Assembly (NCBI RefSeq): GCF_002891295.1
Contig: NZ_LGUI01000005.1
Span: 496,001 to 560,000, forward strand
DNA: 64,000 nt
From: Streptomyces eurocidicus
GTDB lineage: Bacteria; Actinomycetota; Actinomycetes; Streptomycetales; Streptomycetaceae
Reading direction: 5' to 3'
Each line of letters opens with the position of its first letter. Position 1 is the first letter of the stretch. A program made the position numbers and the translations under genes. Under the pieces are notes generated by a model. It had not been told where the DNA came from, did no database searches, and worked only from the letters and a program-made list of their open reading frames with translations. Shown here in pieces: positions 7,184-15,081 of the stretch.

Positions 7184-8458
7184 TCAGCCGTCGCACCGGA
7201 TCCCGTCCCGTCCGGCCCGGTGGGCCAGCAGCCCGAGGTAGGCCCGGAGTGCCGGGCGGGCCGCGCCGCCCGTCGGCAGCCAGGGGCCCCGGGCGCGGTG
7301 CCAGGGCAGCGGCGGGCCCGGTGGCGGCGCGTGGCCCGTCAGCGCGTCGGCGAGGTACCCCCCGGTGGCCACCGACAGGGCCAGACCGTGGCCGCAGCAG
7401 CCGCCCGCGAACCAGGTGTCCGGGGCGATCCGCCCGACGACGGGCAGGTCGTCGCCGGTCATGCCGATCCGCCCGGACCAGCGGTGGGTGATCTCCACAC
7501 CGGGGGGCAGCCGTTCGGCGAGCCAGTCCCAGGCGCGCTCGCGCCGGGCCGGGCGGGCCGGGGGCGGGCAGTCGGCCGGGCCACCGCCCATGATCAGCCG
7601 GCCGTCCGGGGTGAGCCGGTAGTAGGGGCCCAGCGGGCTCACGTCGATGACCGGCTCGGCGCCCAGCCGCGCGCGCAGCGCGGGCGGCAGCGGGGCGGTG
7701 GCGACGGCCCGCACCTCCAGGGGGGCGACCGTGCCGACGGGCAGCCGCAACGGGCCCGCGAAGCCGTTGACGGCGAACACCACGCGCCGGGCCCGCAGGG
7801 TCCCGGTGGGAAAGGCGAGTTCGCCGGGGCGCGCCGCCCGGACCGGGCTGCGGTCGAACCGGCGGGCGCCGAGCCTGGTCACCTCGGCGGCGAGCGCCGC
7901 CGTGAGGGCCGCGGGGTCGAGGGTGGCCGCGACCGGGAAGCGCAGCGCGGCGTGGAAGGCACCGGGATCCGGGAGCAGTTCGGGGTCGAGGCCCAGCGCG
8001 CGGTACGCGGCCGCCTGCCGGGTCAGCACGGCCGCGGCGCGGGGCGAGCCGGCCACCACCAGCTGGCCGGCCGGGACCAGGCCGCAGTCGGCGCCCAGTT
8101 CGCCGGCCAGCCGGACGGTCTGCCGCACCCAGCCGACGCTGGCCTCGTAGGCGCGCCGGGCCGTCCCGTCGCCGAAGCGCCGCCGCGCGACGTCGACGGC
8201 CGGGCCGACCCGGGGGCCGAGCAGCCCGGTGCCCCGGCCGCTGGCCCCGGCGCCCGGCCGGCCGGCGTCGACCAGGACGACGTCCAGCCCCGGCGCCCGG
8301 GTCAGCAGGCGGTAGACGGTGGTCAGGCCCGTCAGGCCCGCGCCGACCACGGCCACGTCGGCCGTGACCCGGCCGGTGAGCCGGTCCGCCCAGGGCGTGC
8401 CGTCGGCCCGCCACGGCGGTTCCTCGCGCGGCCGCCGCTCAGTTCTCGGCGAACGCAT
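7184..8458 (-). CDS. FAD-dependent amine/amino-acid oxidase, DAO family
   Basis: The 424-residue flavoprotein has an N-terminal Rossmann motif VAVVGAGLTGLT at about residue 35 and the family C-terminal FAD-contacting segment near GRIAPDTWFAGGCCGHGLALS. It matches the glycine/D-amino-acid-oxidase and GcvT-less sarcosine-oxidase group, which oxidise C-N bonds using oxygen. Its ATG lies 20 bp inside the end of the flavin reductase gene and has GAGGGGG upstream, so it is translationally coupled. In a nitrogen-centred pathway it could dehydrogenate an amine or hydrazine intermediate; that is inference from context. Confidence 0.8.
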   Translation of the reverse strand: MRSPRTERRPREEPPWRADGTPWADRLTGRVTADVAVVGAGLTGLTTVYRLLTRAPGLDVVLVDAGRPGAGASGRGTGLLGPRVGPAVDVARRRFGDGTARRAYEASVGWVRQTVRLAGELGADCGLVPAGQLVVAGSPRAAAVLTRQAAAYRALGLDPELLPDPGAFHAALRFPVAATLDPAALTAALAAEVTRLGARRFDRSPVRAARPGELAFPTGTLRARRVVFAVNGFAGPLRLPVGTVAPLEVRAVATAPLPPALRARLGAEPVIDVSPLGPYYRLTPDGRLIMGGGPADCPPPARPARRERAWDWLAERLPPGVEITHRWSGRIGMTGDDLPVVGRIAPDTWFAGGCCGHGLALSVATGGYLADALTGHAPPPGPPLPWHRARGPWLPTGGAARPALRAYLGLLAHRAGRDGIRCDG

Positions 8459-8969
8459 CCCGGCGCCCCCTCGCCGCCAGTTCCCGGAACCGCCGGTCGT
8501 GCCAGATCAGCGGCTCGCCCCGGCCGTCGCTCACGGAGATGACGCTGCCGACGACGACGCTGTGGTCCCCGTACCGCCGCTCGTCCGCGAGCGCGCACGT
8601 CGCCCAGCCCAGGGTGCCGGGCAGCACGGGGATGCCGAGCGCCCACTGGAACTCCACCCCGGCGAACTTGCCGCTGCCCGAGCTGCCGGCGAAGGCGGCC
8701 GCCAGGGCGGTCTGTTCCGCCCGCAGGAGGTGGATCGCGAAGGCGCGGCGGGTGCGGATCGCCGTCAGGGTGCCGGAGGTCGTGGCCAGGCAGACCAGCA
8801 TCATGGGCGGGCGCAGCGACAGCGTGGTGACCGATGACGCGGTGAGCCCCTGGGGCTCGCCGTCGAGGCCGCACGTGGTCACCACGGTGACCCCGGCGGC
8901 CAGTTTGCGGTACAGACTCCGGCATGCCTCGGTGCCGAGCTCGGGGGCCGCGGCGTACACGCTGTTCAC
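8439..8969 (-). CDS. flavin reductase (HpaC-like FMN-binding split barrel)
   Basis: The 176-residue protein matches short-chain flavin:NAD(P)H reductases. It has TVVTTCGLDGEPQGLTASS near the N-terminus, LSLRPPMMLVCLA, FAIHLLRAEQ in the middle and the closing RRYGDHSVVVGSV strand. Such enzymes supply reduced FMN or FAD to a partner monooxygenase. The GTG start at 8969 overlaps the stop of the SRPBCC gene as GTGA. The only plausible oxygenase partner in the operon is the acyl-CoA-dehydrogenase-fold protein at 11781-12914. That would be a two-component monooxygenase, as in VlmH/VlmR of valanimycin synthesis. Confidence 0.85.
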   Translation of the reverse strand: MNSVYAAAPELGTEACRSLYRKLAAGVTVVTTCGLDGEPQGLTASSVTTLSLRPPMMLVCLATTSGTLTAIRTRRAFAIHLLRAEQTALAAAFAGSSGSGKFAGVEFQWALGIPVLPGTLGWATCALADERRYGDHSVVVGSVISVSDGRGEPLIWHDRRFRELAARGRRDAFAEN

Positions 8970-9445
8970 GGCTGCGCCGTTGCCGCCGGCTCGGGATCCG
9001 CCACGATCTCCTGCGCCTCGCCGAGCAGCCCGTCCAGGATCTTCAGGATGTTGTCGCGCAGGGCGGCCTCCGCGACGGGGTCCAGGATGGCGGCCAGGGT
9101 CGGGATGCCCAGGTCGAACTCGGCGTCGAAGCACACCAGGGTGCCCGCGCCGTCCGCGCTCACCCCCCAGGTGCCGCGGAACGTCGCGAAGTCGCCGCTG
9201 ACCTGCTCGAAGGATATGGACAACGCCTCCGGGGAGAAGGTGTCGCGCTCCTTCCACTTCATCAGCCCGTTGCGGAAGTGAACGGTCCACTCCGACAGTA
9301 CGGAGCCGTCCGGGGACGGTGGGCGCACGACCACGCTCTCCACGGTCGCGGTCATCGCGGGGTAGCGGGCGAAGTCGCTGATCCGCGCGTAGGTCTCGGT
9401 CGGGGCGAGGGCGGGGGCGAGCACCCGCAGGGTCACGGTGGGCAT
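8966..9445 (-). CDS. SRPBCC (polyketide cyclase/COQ10-like) protein
   Basis: The 159-residue protein shows the START/Bet v1-like pattern: an N-terminal strand MPTVTLRVLAPALAP, an early helix TYARISDFARYPAM, strands with VVVRPPS, SEWTVHFRNGLMKWKERD and FATFRGTWGVSADGAGT, and a long C-terminal helix. Family members bind hydrophobic ligands and act as cyclases, dehydratases or lipid carriers. No catalytic residue can be assigned by eye. It sits 16 bp after the aminotransferase gene and overlaps the flavin reductase by 4 bp. With a long-chain substrate expected in this pathway, ligand binding or chaperoning is plausible. Confidence 0.75.
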   Translation of the reverse strand: MPTVTLRVLAPALAPTETYARISDFARYPAMTATVESVVVRPPSPDGSVLSEWTVHFRNGLMKWKERDTFSPEALSISFEQVSGDFATFRGTWGVSADGAGTLVCFDAEFDLGIPTLAAILDPVAEAALRDNILKILDGLLGEAQEIVADPEPAATAQP

Positions 9446-9461
9446 GGTGGGGAACCTTTCG

Positions 9462-10751
9462 TCAGGCGCGTTCCGCGACGGCGGTCAGCGATTCGTCGAC
9501 CACCCGCAGGAACAGCTGGATCTCGTCCTCGGACAGGCAGGCCGGAGGGGTGAGGCGGAGTACCTCGGAGGCGTTCAGGGAGTGGTTGACGAGCACGCCG
9601 CGGTCCATGAACTCCAGCAGCAGCTCACCGACGAAGCGCTGCGCCACCGGTTCGATGCCGATCAGCAGGCCGCGCCCCCGGATGTCGGCGATCAGGTCCG
9701 GGGTCCGCTTGGCGGCGATCTCCCGGACCTCGGTGAGCAGGCGCTCGCCCAGCCGCGCCGCCCGTGCCACGACGCCCTCGTCGCGGATGGTCTCCACCGC
9801 GGCCAGCGCCGCGGCGCAGGCGAGCGGTGAGGCGCCGAAGGTGGAGGAGTGCAGGATCGGGTCCCGGCCGAACGGGAGGTACGCCGCGGGCCGGGCCACC
9901 ATCGCGGCGGCCGGCACCACCCCGCCGGACAGGCCCTTGCCGACCAGCAGCACATCGGGCACGACGTCCTCGCTGCCGCAGCCCCACCAGGTGCCGAGCC
10001 GGCCGAGCCCGGTCTGGATCTCGTCCACGATCAGGAAGGCGCCGAACTCGCCGCAGGCGTCGGCGACCGCGCGCAGGTACCCGGGCGGCGGCAGCCGCAC
10101 CCCGCCCTCGCCCTGCACGGGTTCGACGATCACGCAGCCGCGCCCGGGCGTGGCCGCGAGGGCCTCCCGGACCGCCCCGGCGTCCCCGTACGGCACCTCG
10201 CGGACCCCGGGCAGCAGGGGCTCGAAGAGGTCCTGGTACTTCCGGTTCGCGGTGACGCTCAGGGCGCCGAGGGTCTTCCCGTGGAAGCCGCGCCGGGTGG
10301 TGACGACCGCGTTCCGGCCGTGCGCCCTGGCCAGCTTCAGCCCGGCCTCGGTGGCCTCCGCACCGGAGTTGACGAAGTGGACCATGTCCAGGTCGCCGGG
10401 GGTGACGGAGGCCAGGGCGGCCGCCGCGGCCGCGCTGACCGGCTCCAGGAAGACCCGGGTGGCCAGCGGGTGGGTGTCGATCTGCTCCTTGACCGCGCGG
10501 ACCACCCGTGGGTGGCGGTGGCCGAGGATGAAGACGCCGTACCCGCCGAAGTCCAGATACCGCTTGCCGTCGGCGGCGGTGATCCACGCCCCCTCGGAGT
10601 GGGTCTCCACGACGGCGCCGAGCAGCCGGGCCAGGGCGGCCTTGCCCGGGCCGAAGTGCCGCTCGTAGCGCAGACTCGTCAGTTCGGTGAGGTCGGGCGT
10701 GCCGGGGCCGGTGGCCTCGGCGACGAGCGCGCCGGTGATCCCGGCCCTCAT
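9462..10751 (-). CDS. class III PLP-dependent aminotransferase
   Basis: The 429-residue fold type I enzyme resembles acetylornithine and omega-aminotransferases. It has the cofactor motifs VNSGAEATEAGLKLAR, RRGFHGKTLGALS, IVEPVQGEGG, IVDEIQTGLGR and LLVGKGLSGG (Schiff-base lysine), and a late Arg-bearing LRLTPP. It would transfer an amino group to an aldehyde or keto acid. Its ATG overlaps the stop of the upstream thioester-reductase-like gene as ATGA. The tight coupling suggests the reductase makes a fatty aldehyde that this enzyme turns into a primary amine, the route used to fatty amines in several Streptomyces pathways. Confidence 0.9.
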   Translation of the reverse strand: MRAGITGALVAEATGPGTPDLTELTSLRYERHFGPGKAALARLLGAVVETHSEGAWITAADGKRYLDFGGYGVFILGHRHPRVVRAVKEQIDTHPLATRVFLEPVSAAAAAALASVTPGDLDMVHFVNSGAEATEAGLKLARAHGRNAVVTTRRGFHGKTLGALSVTANRKYQDLFEPLLPGVREVPYGDAGAVREALAATPGRGCVIVEPVQGEGGVRLPPPGYLRAVADACGEFGAFLIVDEIQTGLGRLGTWWGCGSEDVVPDVLLVGKGLSGGVVPAAAMVARPAAYLPFGRDPILHSSTFGASPLACAAALAAVETIRDEGVVARAARLGERLLTEVREIAAKRTPDLIADIRGRGLLIGIEPVAQRFVGELLLEFMDRGVLVNHSLNASEVLRLTPPACLSEDEIQLFLRVVDESLTAVAERA

Positions 10752-11770
10752 GCCGCCGACTCCACGGCCGGCGCCTTCGTGGCGATCCAGTACGCGACGG
10801 ACTTCTCGAAGGAGCCCAGCAGCGCGTCGTGGGTCAGCTCGTCGGCCATGCCCAGCGCCCCGAACGAGGACTCCAGGCGGGCGGAGGACTGGAAGAGCAG
10901 CATCAGGTCCTCGAAGCCCGCGAACCGCCGGCGCAGCGACCGCGGGATCACGTCCTGCATCATCGGCAGCAGCAGCCGGTTCACGGCCTCCGCCGGCATC
11001 AGCCGGGGCGGGGGCGGCCGGTGGCCGAAGCGCCCGGCGACCCGGAGGATGGCGTCGATGTGCTCGCCCACGGTCGGCGAGGCGGGGCCGCCGGTGAGCC
11101 AGTACTCGCCGGAGGTGACGCCGTCGCGCAGCAGCTTCCCGACGCCCCTGGCGACCAGGTCCTGCGGGATGTGGTCGAACGGCGAGCCGGGGGCCGCGGG
11201 CACCACCGGGATCGTGCCGTGGACACAGCCGGCGATCACCTGGTGCATGCCCTGGAAGGCCGCGATCCGCCCGGTGCGCGAGTCACCGCCGACCACGGAG
11301 GGGCGGACGATCGCCGCCGCCAGGCCGCTCTCGCGCACCAGCCGTTCGGCGGCGATCTTGGAGGCCACGTAGGCGCCCGGCCCCGAGGCCGTGCGCTCCT
11401 CCTCCTGCGGCCGGGCGACGAAGGCGGTGCTGACGTAGTAGAAGGGCGCCCCGGCGGCCTCGGCGAAGCCCAGCATATGGGCGGTGCCCGTGGTGTTGGC
11501 GGCGAACAGCGTCTCCCGGGAGGTGTTCCAGGCCGTACGGGCCCCCGAGTGCAGCACCAGGTCCACCCGGCGCGCCAGATCGTGGAACCCCTCGGCGCCG
11601 AGCCCGAGAAGGGGGTCGTCGAGGGTGCCCTGAAGCTCCGTCACCCGGGGGTCGTCGACCGGCGCGCGGTGGCGCAGGGCGATCACCCGGTGGTCCTCGG
11701 CGAGCTCCTCCACGAAGGCCCGCCCGAGCACTCCGGTGGCCCCCGTGAGCAGCAGCGTCGGCTTGCTCAT
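10748..11770 (-). CDS. thioester-reductase-like NAD(P)-dependent extended SDR
   Basis: The 340-residue protein starts with the nucleotide-binding motif LLTGATGVLG and has the extended-SDR active site with YVSTAFV and YVASK (Tyr and Lys). The segment FDHIPQDLVARGV is typical of the NAD_binding_4 (male-sterility/thioester reductase) group. Such proteins reduce carrier- or CoA-bound acyl groups to aldehydes. Here it stands alone rather than at the end of an NRPS or PKS. It lies 10 bp after the acyl-CoA-dehydrogenase-fold gene and overlaps the aminotransferase by 4 bp. It is likely the source of the aldehyde for transamination. Confidence 0.8.
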   Translation of the reverse strand: MSKPTLLLTGATGVLGRAFVEELAEDHRVIALRHRAPVDDPRVTELQGTLDDPLLGLGAEGFHDLARRVDLVLHSGARTAWNTSRETLFAANTTGTAHMLGFAEAAGAPFYYVSTAFVARPQEEERTASGPGAYVASKIAAERLVRESGLAAAIVRPSVVGGDSRTGRIAAFQGMHQVIAGCVHGTIPVVPAAPGSPFDHIPQDLVARGVGKLLRDGVTSGEYWLTGGPASPTVGEHIDAILRVAGRFGHRPPPPRLMPAEAVNRLLLPMMQDVIPRSLRRRFAGFEDLMLLFQSSARLESSFGALGMADELTHDALLGSFEKSVAYWIATKAPAVESAA

Positions 11771-11780
11771 TCCTTGCTCC

Positions 11781-12914
11781 CTAAACTATTTCCAGCGAGT
11801 GGCCCGCGAGGTAGCGGGCCAGGGGGGCGGCCATCTTGGCGCGGGCGGGCGGGTGCAGCCCCAGCCCGTGCACGGCGGCCGCCAGATACGCGATGTCGTC
11901 GGAGCTCATGAAGTTCAGGCCGCCGAGCAGCTCCACGGCGCGCGGGACGACCCGCGCGAGCGTGTCCTGTGCGGCGTACCGCACATGCAGGGAGTCCACC
12001 AGCAGCCCCTGGTCGCACAGCGCGGCCCCGGTCTGCCGGGCCACGTTCTCCACCGCGGCCACGGCGGCCTCCAGCTCGCCCACCAGCCGCACCCGCTCCA
12101 GCTCGGGCACCCGGTCGTTGCCGACGAGCCGCTCCACCAGCGCGCTCGCCGCACCCAGGTAACTGGCCGTCATCAGCAGCTCGAACCAGACGAACCCGGT
12201 GGTCTGGATGTCGTCCAGCACCTCGCCCTCGGGCACGTCCGTGCGGACCACGAGGTCGTGCGGGACGAGCACGTCGGTGACGGTGACCTGGTCGCTCTCC
12301 GCGCCGGCCAGGGCGAAGCTGCCCCAGAACGGGGAGACCGCGATCCCCGGGCTCTCCGCCGGGATGAGGACGACGGCGAGCTGCTCGCCCGTGCCGTCCT
12401 CCCGGGGCACCATCACGCTCGCGGTGAGCAGGTCCATCGAACGGGCCAGGCTGCAGGGGCGCTTAGCGCCGTTCATCACCACGCCGGCCTCGGTGACCCG
12501 GGCGGACATGGTGGGGCGCAGGATGCTGCCGTTCGGCTGTCCCTCGGCGAAGCCGGAGGCCAGCAGCAGACCGCCGTTCACGACGCCGGTCAGCAGCATC
12601 CACTCGAAGCCGTTGCCGGTCTCGCTCAGCGCGACCAGGCTGGCCAGCGAGAAGTGGTGCATCGTGGTGGCGACCGCCAGCGACGGCGAGCGGGCGCCGA
12701 TGGCCCGCTGCACCCGGACCGCGGCCAGGGCGTCGGCGCCCTTGCCGCCGTGCGCGGCGGGCACCAGCAGCCCCGCGCCGCCCGCTTCCCTGAACGCCTT
12801 GACGCCGGGGTTCCCCGGGCTCTCCAGCTCGGCCAGCGGCCGGCCGGCCAACTCCTTGTCCAGACCCGGCAGGAGCGAGTCGAGGGTCGCCCGCTCCCTC
12901 GCCAAGAACCTCAT
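11781..12914 (-). CDS. acyl-CoA-dehydrogenase-fold flavoprotein, candidate N-hydroxylase
   Basis: The 377-residue protein has the ACAD layout: a helical N-terminus with GGAGLLVPAAHGG, a beta domain with ARVTEAGVVMNGAKRPCSLA, and a C-terminal helical bundle with VARQTGAALCDQGLLV and AVELLGG. I do not see the C-terminal YEGT-type catalytic glutamate of true dehydrogenases. That loss is common in ACAD-fold flavin monooxygenases such as DszC and, to my knowledge, the amine N-hydroxylase VlmH. With a flavin reductase in the operon, an amine N-oxygenase is a fair reading; a desaturase is the alternative. ATG 12914 has AAAGGCGG upstream, and longer in-frame extension to 13244 overlaps the previous gene. 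Confidence 0.75.
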   Translation of the reverse strand: MRFLARERATLDSLLPGLDKELAGRPLAELESPGNPGVKAFREAGGAGLLVPAAHGGKGADALAAVRVQRAIGARSPSLAVATTMHHFSLASLVALSETGNGFEWMLLTGVVNGGLLLASGFAEGQPNGSILRPTMSARVTEAGVVMNGAKRPCSLARSMDLLTASVMVPREDGTGEQLAVVLIPAESPGIAVSPFWGSFALAGAESDQVTVTDVLVPHDLVVRTDVPEGEVLDDIQTTGFVWFELLMTASYLGAASALVERLVGNDRVPELERVRLVGELEAAVAAVENVARQTGAALCDQGLLVDSLHVRYAAQDTLARVVPRAVELLGGLNFMSSDDIAYLAAAVHGLGLHPPARAKMAAPLARYLAGHSLEIV

Positions 12915-12991
12915 GTCATCCGCCTTTCGACACGCCTCGGTACGGGGCACTGCGCTCGGTGGGGCCGCCGCGCGGGCGGCCCGGTGTCTCT

Positions 12992-14011
12992 TCAGATGGC
13001 ATTGGCGACCCGCATCAGCCGGACGATCGCGCCGAGGCTCGGCCGGCCCTCGAACGCGAGGTACTCCGGCAGGACCACGTGCGGCGCCCACTTCTCCTTG
13101 TAGGCGAGCTGGGTCCGCGAGGGGTACACCCGCTCGCCGTGCGCGGCGAGGAACCGGACGATCCGGGTGACGGTCGCCCCGGCCCCCGGCGGTTCCGGCT
13201 CGCTGTCCAGGCCCACGAACGGGGTGAAGCCGAGGTGCAGCCACGGCGCGCCCTCGCCGGAGAAGACCTCGATCGCGGTGGCGTTGATCGCCTCCATCAC
13301 CCCGGGCGGCGCCTCCCGGCGGCGCCGGGTGAGGTCGTGCAGCCAGCCGGGCCGGGTGCCGTAGACGGGGGAGTAGGAGATGTAGCCGACGGCGGCGCCC
13401 TCGATCCGGCCCACGAAGAGCCGGCGCGCCGGGGCGGCCTCGCCCAGCCGTTCCCCGACGAGGAAGGCCAGCTCCTTGGTGAACCGCCCCTTGCCGCGCA
13501 GCCAGTCCCGGTCGATCGCGGTCAGCTCGGCGTCGACCGCGAAGGGGTCGGCCTCCGCGACGACGAGCCCGCTCCGCCGGGCCCGGGAGATCTTGTTGCG
13601 GAGCCGGACGAAGGGCTTGCCGCGCAGGGTGAAGTCCGCCAGCCGGATCGCGTAGGACGAGCCCAGCCGGTTGACCGTGAAGCCGTTCTCCGCGTAGAGC
13701 CGCGCGTCCTCGCTCTGGAGCTGCACCGCGATCACCCGCTTGCGGGACCGCGCCGCGTGCGCCCGGAAGGCCGCCAGCAGGGCCGCCCGCTCGGCGGGGT
13801 GGGCGAAGGGGCCGCCGAACTGGAGGAGATGGCGTCCCGAGGCGCGGTAGGCGACGAACCCGTCCGGCCCGGCGGCCCGGAAGTGCTCGGTCCGCTCGTT
13901 GAGGGCGAGGAAGGCGCTGGGGTTGTCGGCGTACCGCTGGAGGAGCTTGTGGGCCTCGGGCACCCCGGGACCTCCCGGGATCCCGTCAGGCGCCGGGGTG
14001 GCTGGCAGCAT
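12992..14011 (-). CDS. DUF2156 (MprF/LysX C-terminal-like) transferase
   Basis: The 339-residue soluble protein has the DUF2156 pattern of two GNAT-like halves: FVAYRASGRHLLQFGGPFAH, AVQLQSEDARLYAENGF, GSSYAIRLADFTLRGK with FVRLRNKISRARRSGL, and later RRLFVGRIEGAAVGYISYSP and YKEKWAP. This fold makes up the catalytic domain of phosphatidylglycerol lysyltransferases, which move an amino acid from aminoacyl-tRNA. Here the membrane half of MprF is absent. ATG 14011 follows GAGGAG and overlaps the upstream membrane-protein gene by 26 bp. In this cluster an aminoacyl-tRNA-dependent acylation of a hydroxylamine, as done by VlmA in valanimycin synthesis, is an attractive but unproven role. Confidence 0.75.
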   Translation of the reverse strand: MLPATPAPDGIPGGPGVPEAHKLLQRYADNPSAFLALNERTEHFRAAGPDGFVAYRASGRHLLQFGGPFAHPAERAALLAAFRAHAARSRKRVIAVQLQSEDARLYAENGFTVNRLGSSYAIRLADFTLRGKPFVRLRNKISRARRSGLVVAEADPFAVDAELTAIDRDWLRGKGRFTKELAFLVGERLGEAAPARRLFVGRIEGAAVGYISYSPVYGTRPGWLHDLTRRRREAPPGVMEAINATAIEVFSGEGAPWLHLGFTPFVGLDSEPEPPGAGATVTRIVRFLAAHGERVYPSRTQLAYKEKWAPHVVLPEYLAFEGRPSLGAIVRLMRVANAI

Positions 14012-14504
14012 CGGCGGAACTCCTCACTGTGGACGCCTCCGGAGCCGCGGCCGTACGGGAGGCCGCCCGGGAGCAGGCCGTCTCGAATTCCTCGAACAGC
14101 TTGTGCTTCTTCGGCTCGAACGAGATCCGGAAGGGCTTCAGGGAATTCCCGAAGATGCCCCGGTCGCCCAGCAGATGGACGGGGACCGCGAGCAATGCCC
14201 ATTCCGGCCGTACCAGCCAGGCCCAGAGACCGACGACCGCGCCCCCGGTGAGCAGGCTGTGCATGATGTTGTAGGCGATGTAGTAATTCCTGGAGATGTC
14301 CCCGGTGCGTGACCTGCGGAATGCTATGGCGCCCGGGATATAACCGATCGCGTCGATGACCACGAAGAGCCCGATGAAGACGGGCCAGCGGATCTCGCCC
14401 CAATGCGCGACGGTCAGCGCGACGGCGACCGCGAATCCGGCCAGCCATTCGAGCCGGGACAGCAGAAAGGTGTTCCTGGTTTCGAAATGATTGAGCGCGT
14501 CCAT
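13986..14504 (-). CDS. small integral membrane protein with buried His/Asp, candidate metalloenzyme
   Basis: The 172-residue first gene of the operon has four or so membrane segments at about 15-35, 41-62, 75-95 and 98-115, then a soluble tail. Polar residues that could bind metal lie in or next to the helices: H34 and E37 (AHWGE), D51 (VIDAIGYIPG), H82 (YNIMHSLL), and H110 and D114 (VHLLGDRG). I do not recognise a named family with certainty. Placement directly before a DUF2156 transferase recalls the VlmO-type membrane hydrazine synthase of azoxy pathways. ATG 14504 follows GGGGGATC. Its codons use more A/T in third position than its neighbours (GAATTC, AAT, TAT), which hints at separate origin. 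Confidence 0.65.
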   Translation of the reverse strand: MDALNHFETRNTFLLSRLEWLAGFAVAVALTVAHWGEIRWPVFIGLFVVIDAIGYIPGAIAFRRSRTGDISRNYYIAYNIMHSLLTGGAVVGLWAWLVRPEWALLAVPVHLLGDRGIFGNSLKPFRISFEPKKHKLFEEFETACSRAASRTAAAPEASTVRSSADAASHPGA

Positions 14505-14652
14505 GTGATCCCCCGTATCGCGCCCGGCCGCGCCGCCGGGCCGGGGCGCCGGCCGCCGGCCGGTGCCCTGTCCGTCGTACGTCGCCGGGTCACTGAGGAC
14601 ATTGACGCGTCCGGCGCTTCCGAGGTTGCCAGCGTGGGGGAGTCGGGGTGCC

Positions 14653-14664
14653 GGGGAGATCCCC
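14653..14664. promoter_or_regulatory. dyad GGGGA-GA-TCCCC, possible LuxR-type operator
   Basis: Five-base arms GGGGA and TCCCC are separated by two bases and followed by CCTAG. The shape resembles the GGGAnnTCCC core bound by PAS-LuxR regulators such as PimM. It lies between the operon and the LAL regulator, which makes that regulator the natural ligand. Assignment rests on shape and place only. Confidence 0.4.
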
Positions 14665-14682
14665 CTAGGCCCCCCTAATCTT

Positions 14683-14699
14683 CGGAGGATGATCCTCCG
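14683..14699. promoter_or_regulatory. perfect 8-bp dyad CGGAGGAT-G-ATCCTCCG
   Basis: Arms 14683-14690 and 14692-14699 are exact complements around a single G, too short a loop for an RNA hairpin. It is therefore better read as a protein-binding palindrome. It lies 18 bp from the GGGGA/TCCCC dyad, suggesting paired regulator sites. Confidence 0.45.
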
Positions 14700-15081
14700 T
14701 CATGGCCGGGAACCGGCGGCGGTTTTGTGAATGCGCAGGCGAGCGTGGATGCGGGCCCCGCCGAGAAGATCCTTTTCGGTGATTGATCCGTCCGGCGTGG
14801 AATGGGGATCTCCGAGCCCCCGGGTGCGAGCCGGAGGGATGGAGGAGTGCGGTGCCGCCTCTCTTCGCCCCGTGCGGCATGCAAAAACTGGGTAAAGGCG
14901 ACCGGGGGTGCGGCCTCCTGAGGGTTACGTTTGAGCCGGTCGGGATCGAACAACGTCTCGACACGGGGGTGATGCGTGAACGACTGTTCGAGCTCGGGTC
15001 GGTTACGTGTCCAGCACTTGATGTGTGTCGGCCGGTCAGGCCGGGGGCCGTCGGTCGCCGCCGCATGGGGGATGCAGGGAA

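Larger units (their letters stand above)
14505..15081. promoter_or_regulatory. 577-bp divergent control region of the cluster
   Basis: The gap between the first gene of the leftward operon and the rightward LAL regulator has no convincing coding sequence. It must hold both promoters. It contains two dyads (listed separately) at 14653-14664 and 14683-14699, about 150-180 bp upstream of the operon start. The 14690-15080 part is less G+C rich than the genes around it (for example TTTTGTGAATGCGCAG and AAAAACTGGGTAAAGG), as expected for promoter DNA. I cannot name exact -10/-35 boxes. Confidence 0.6.

Noticed and set aside
4653..14504. Operon as a fatty-acid degradation or PKS locus
   Set aside because: There is no thiolase, enoyl hydratase, ketosynthase or carrier protein. 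The reductase plus aminotransferase plus DUF2156 set does not fit beta-oxidation.
14505..15081. Short open frames within the divergent control region
   Set aside because: They lack ribosome sites and codon bias and overlap the dyads. Promoter DNA is the simpler reading.
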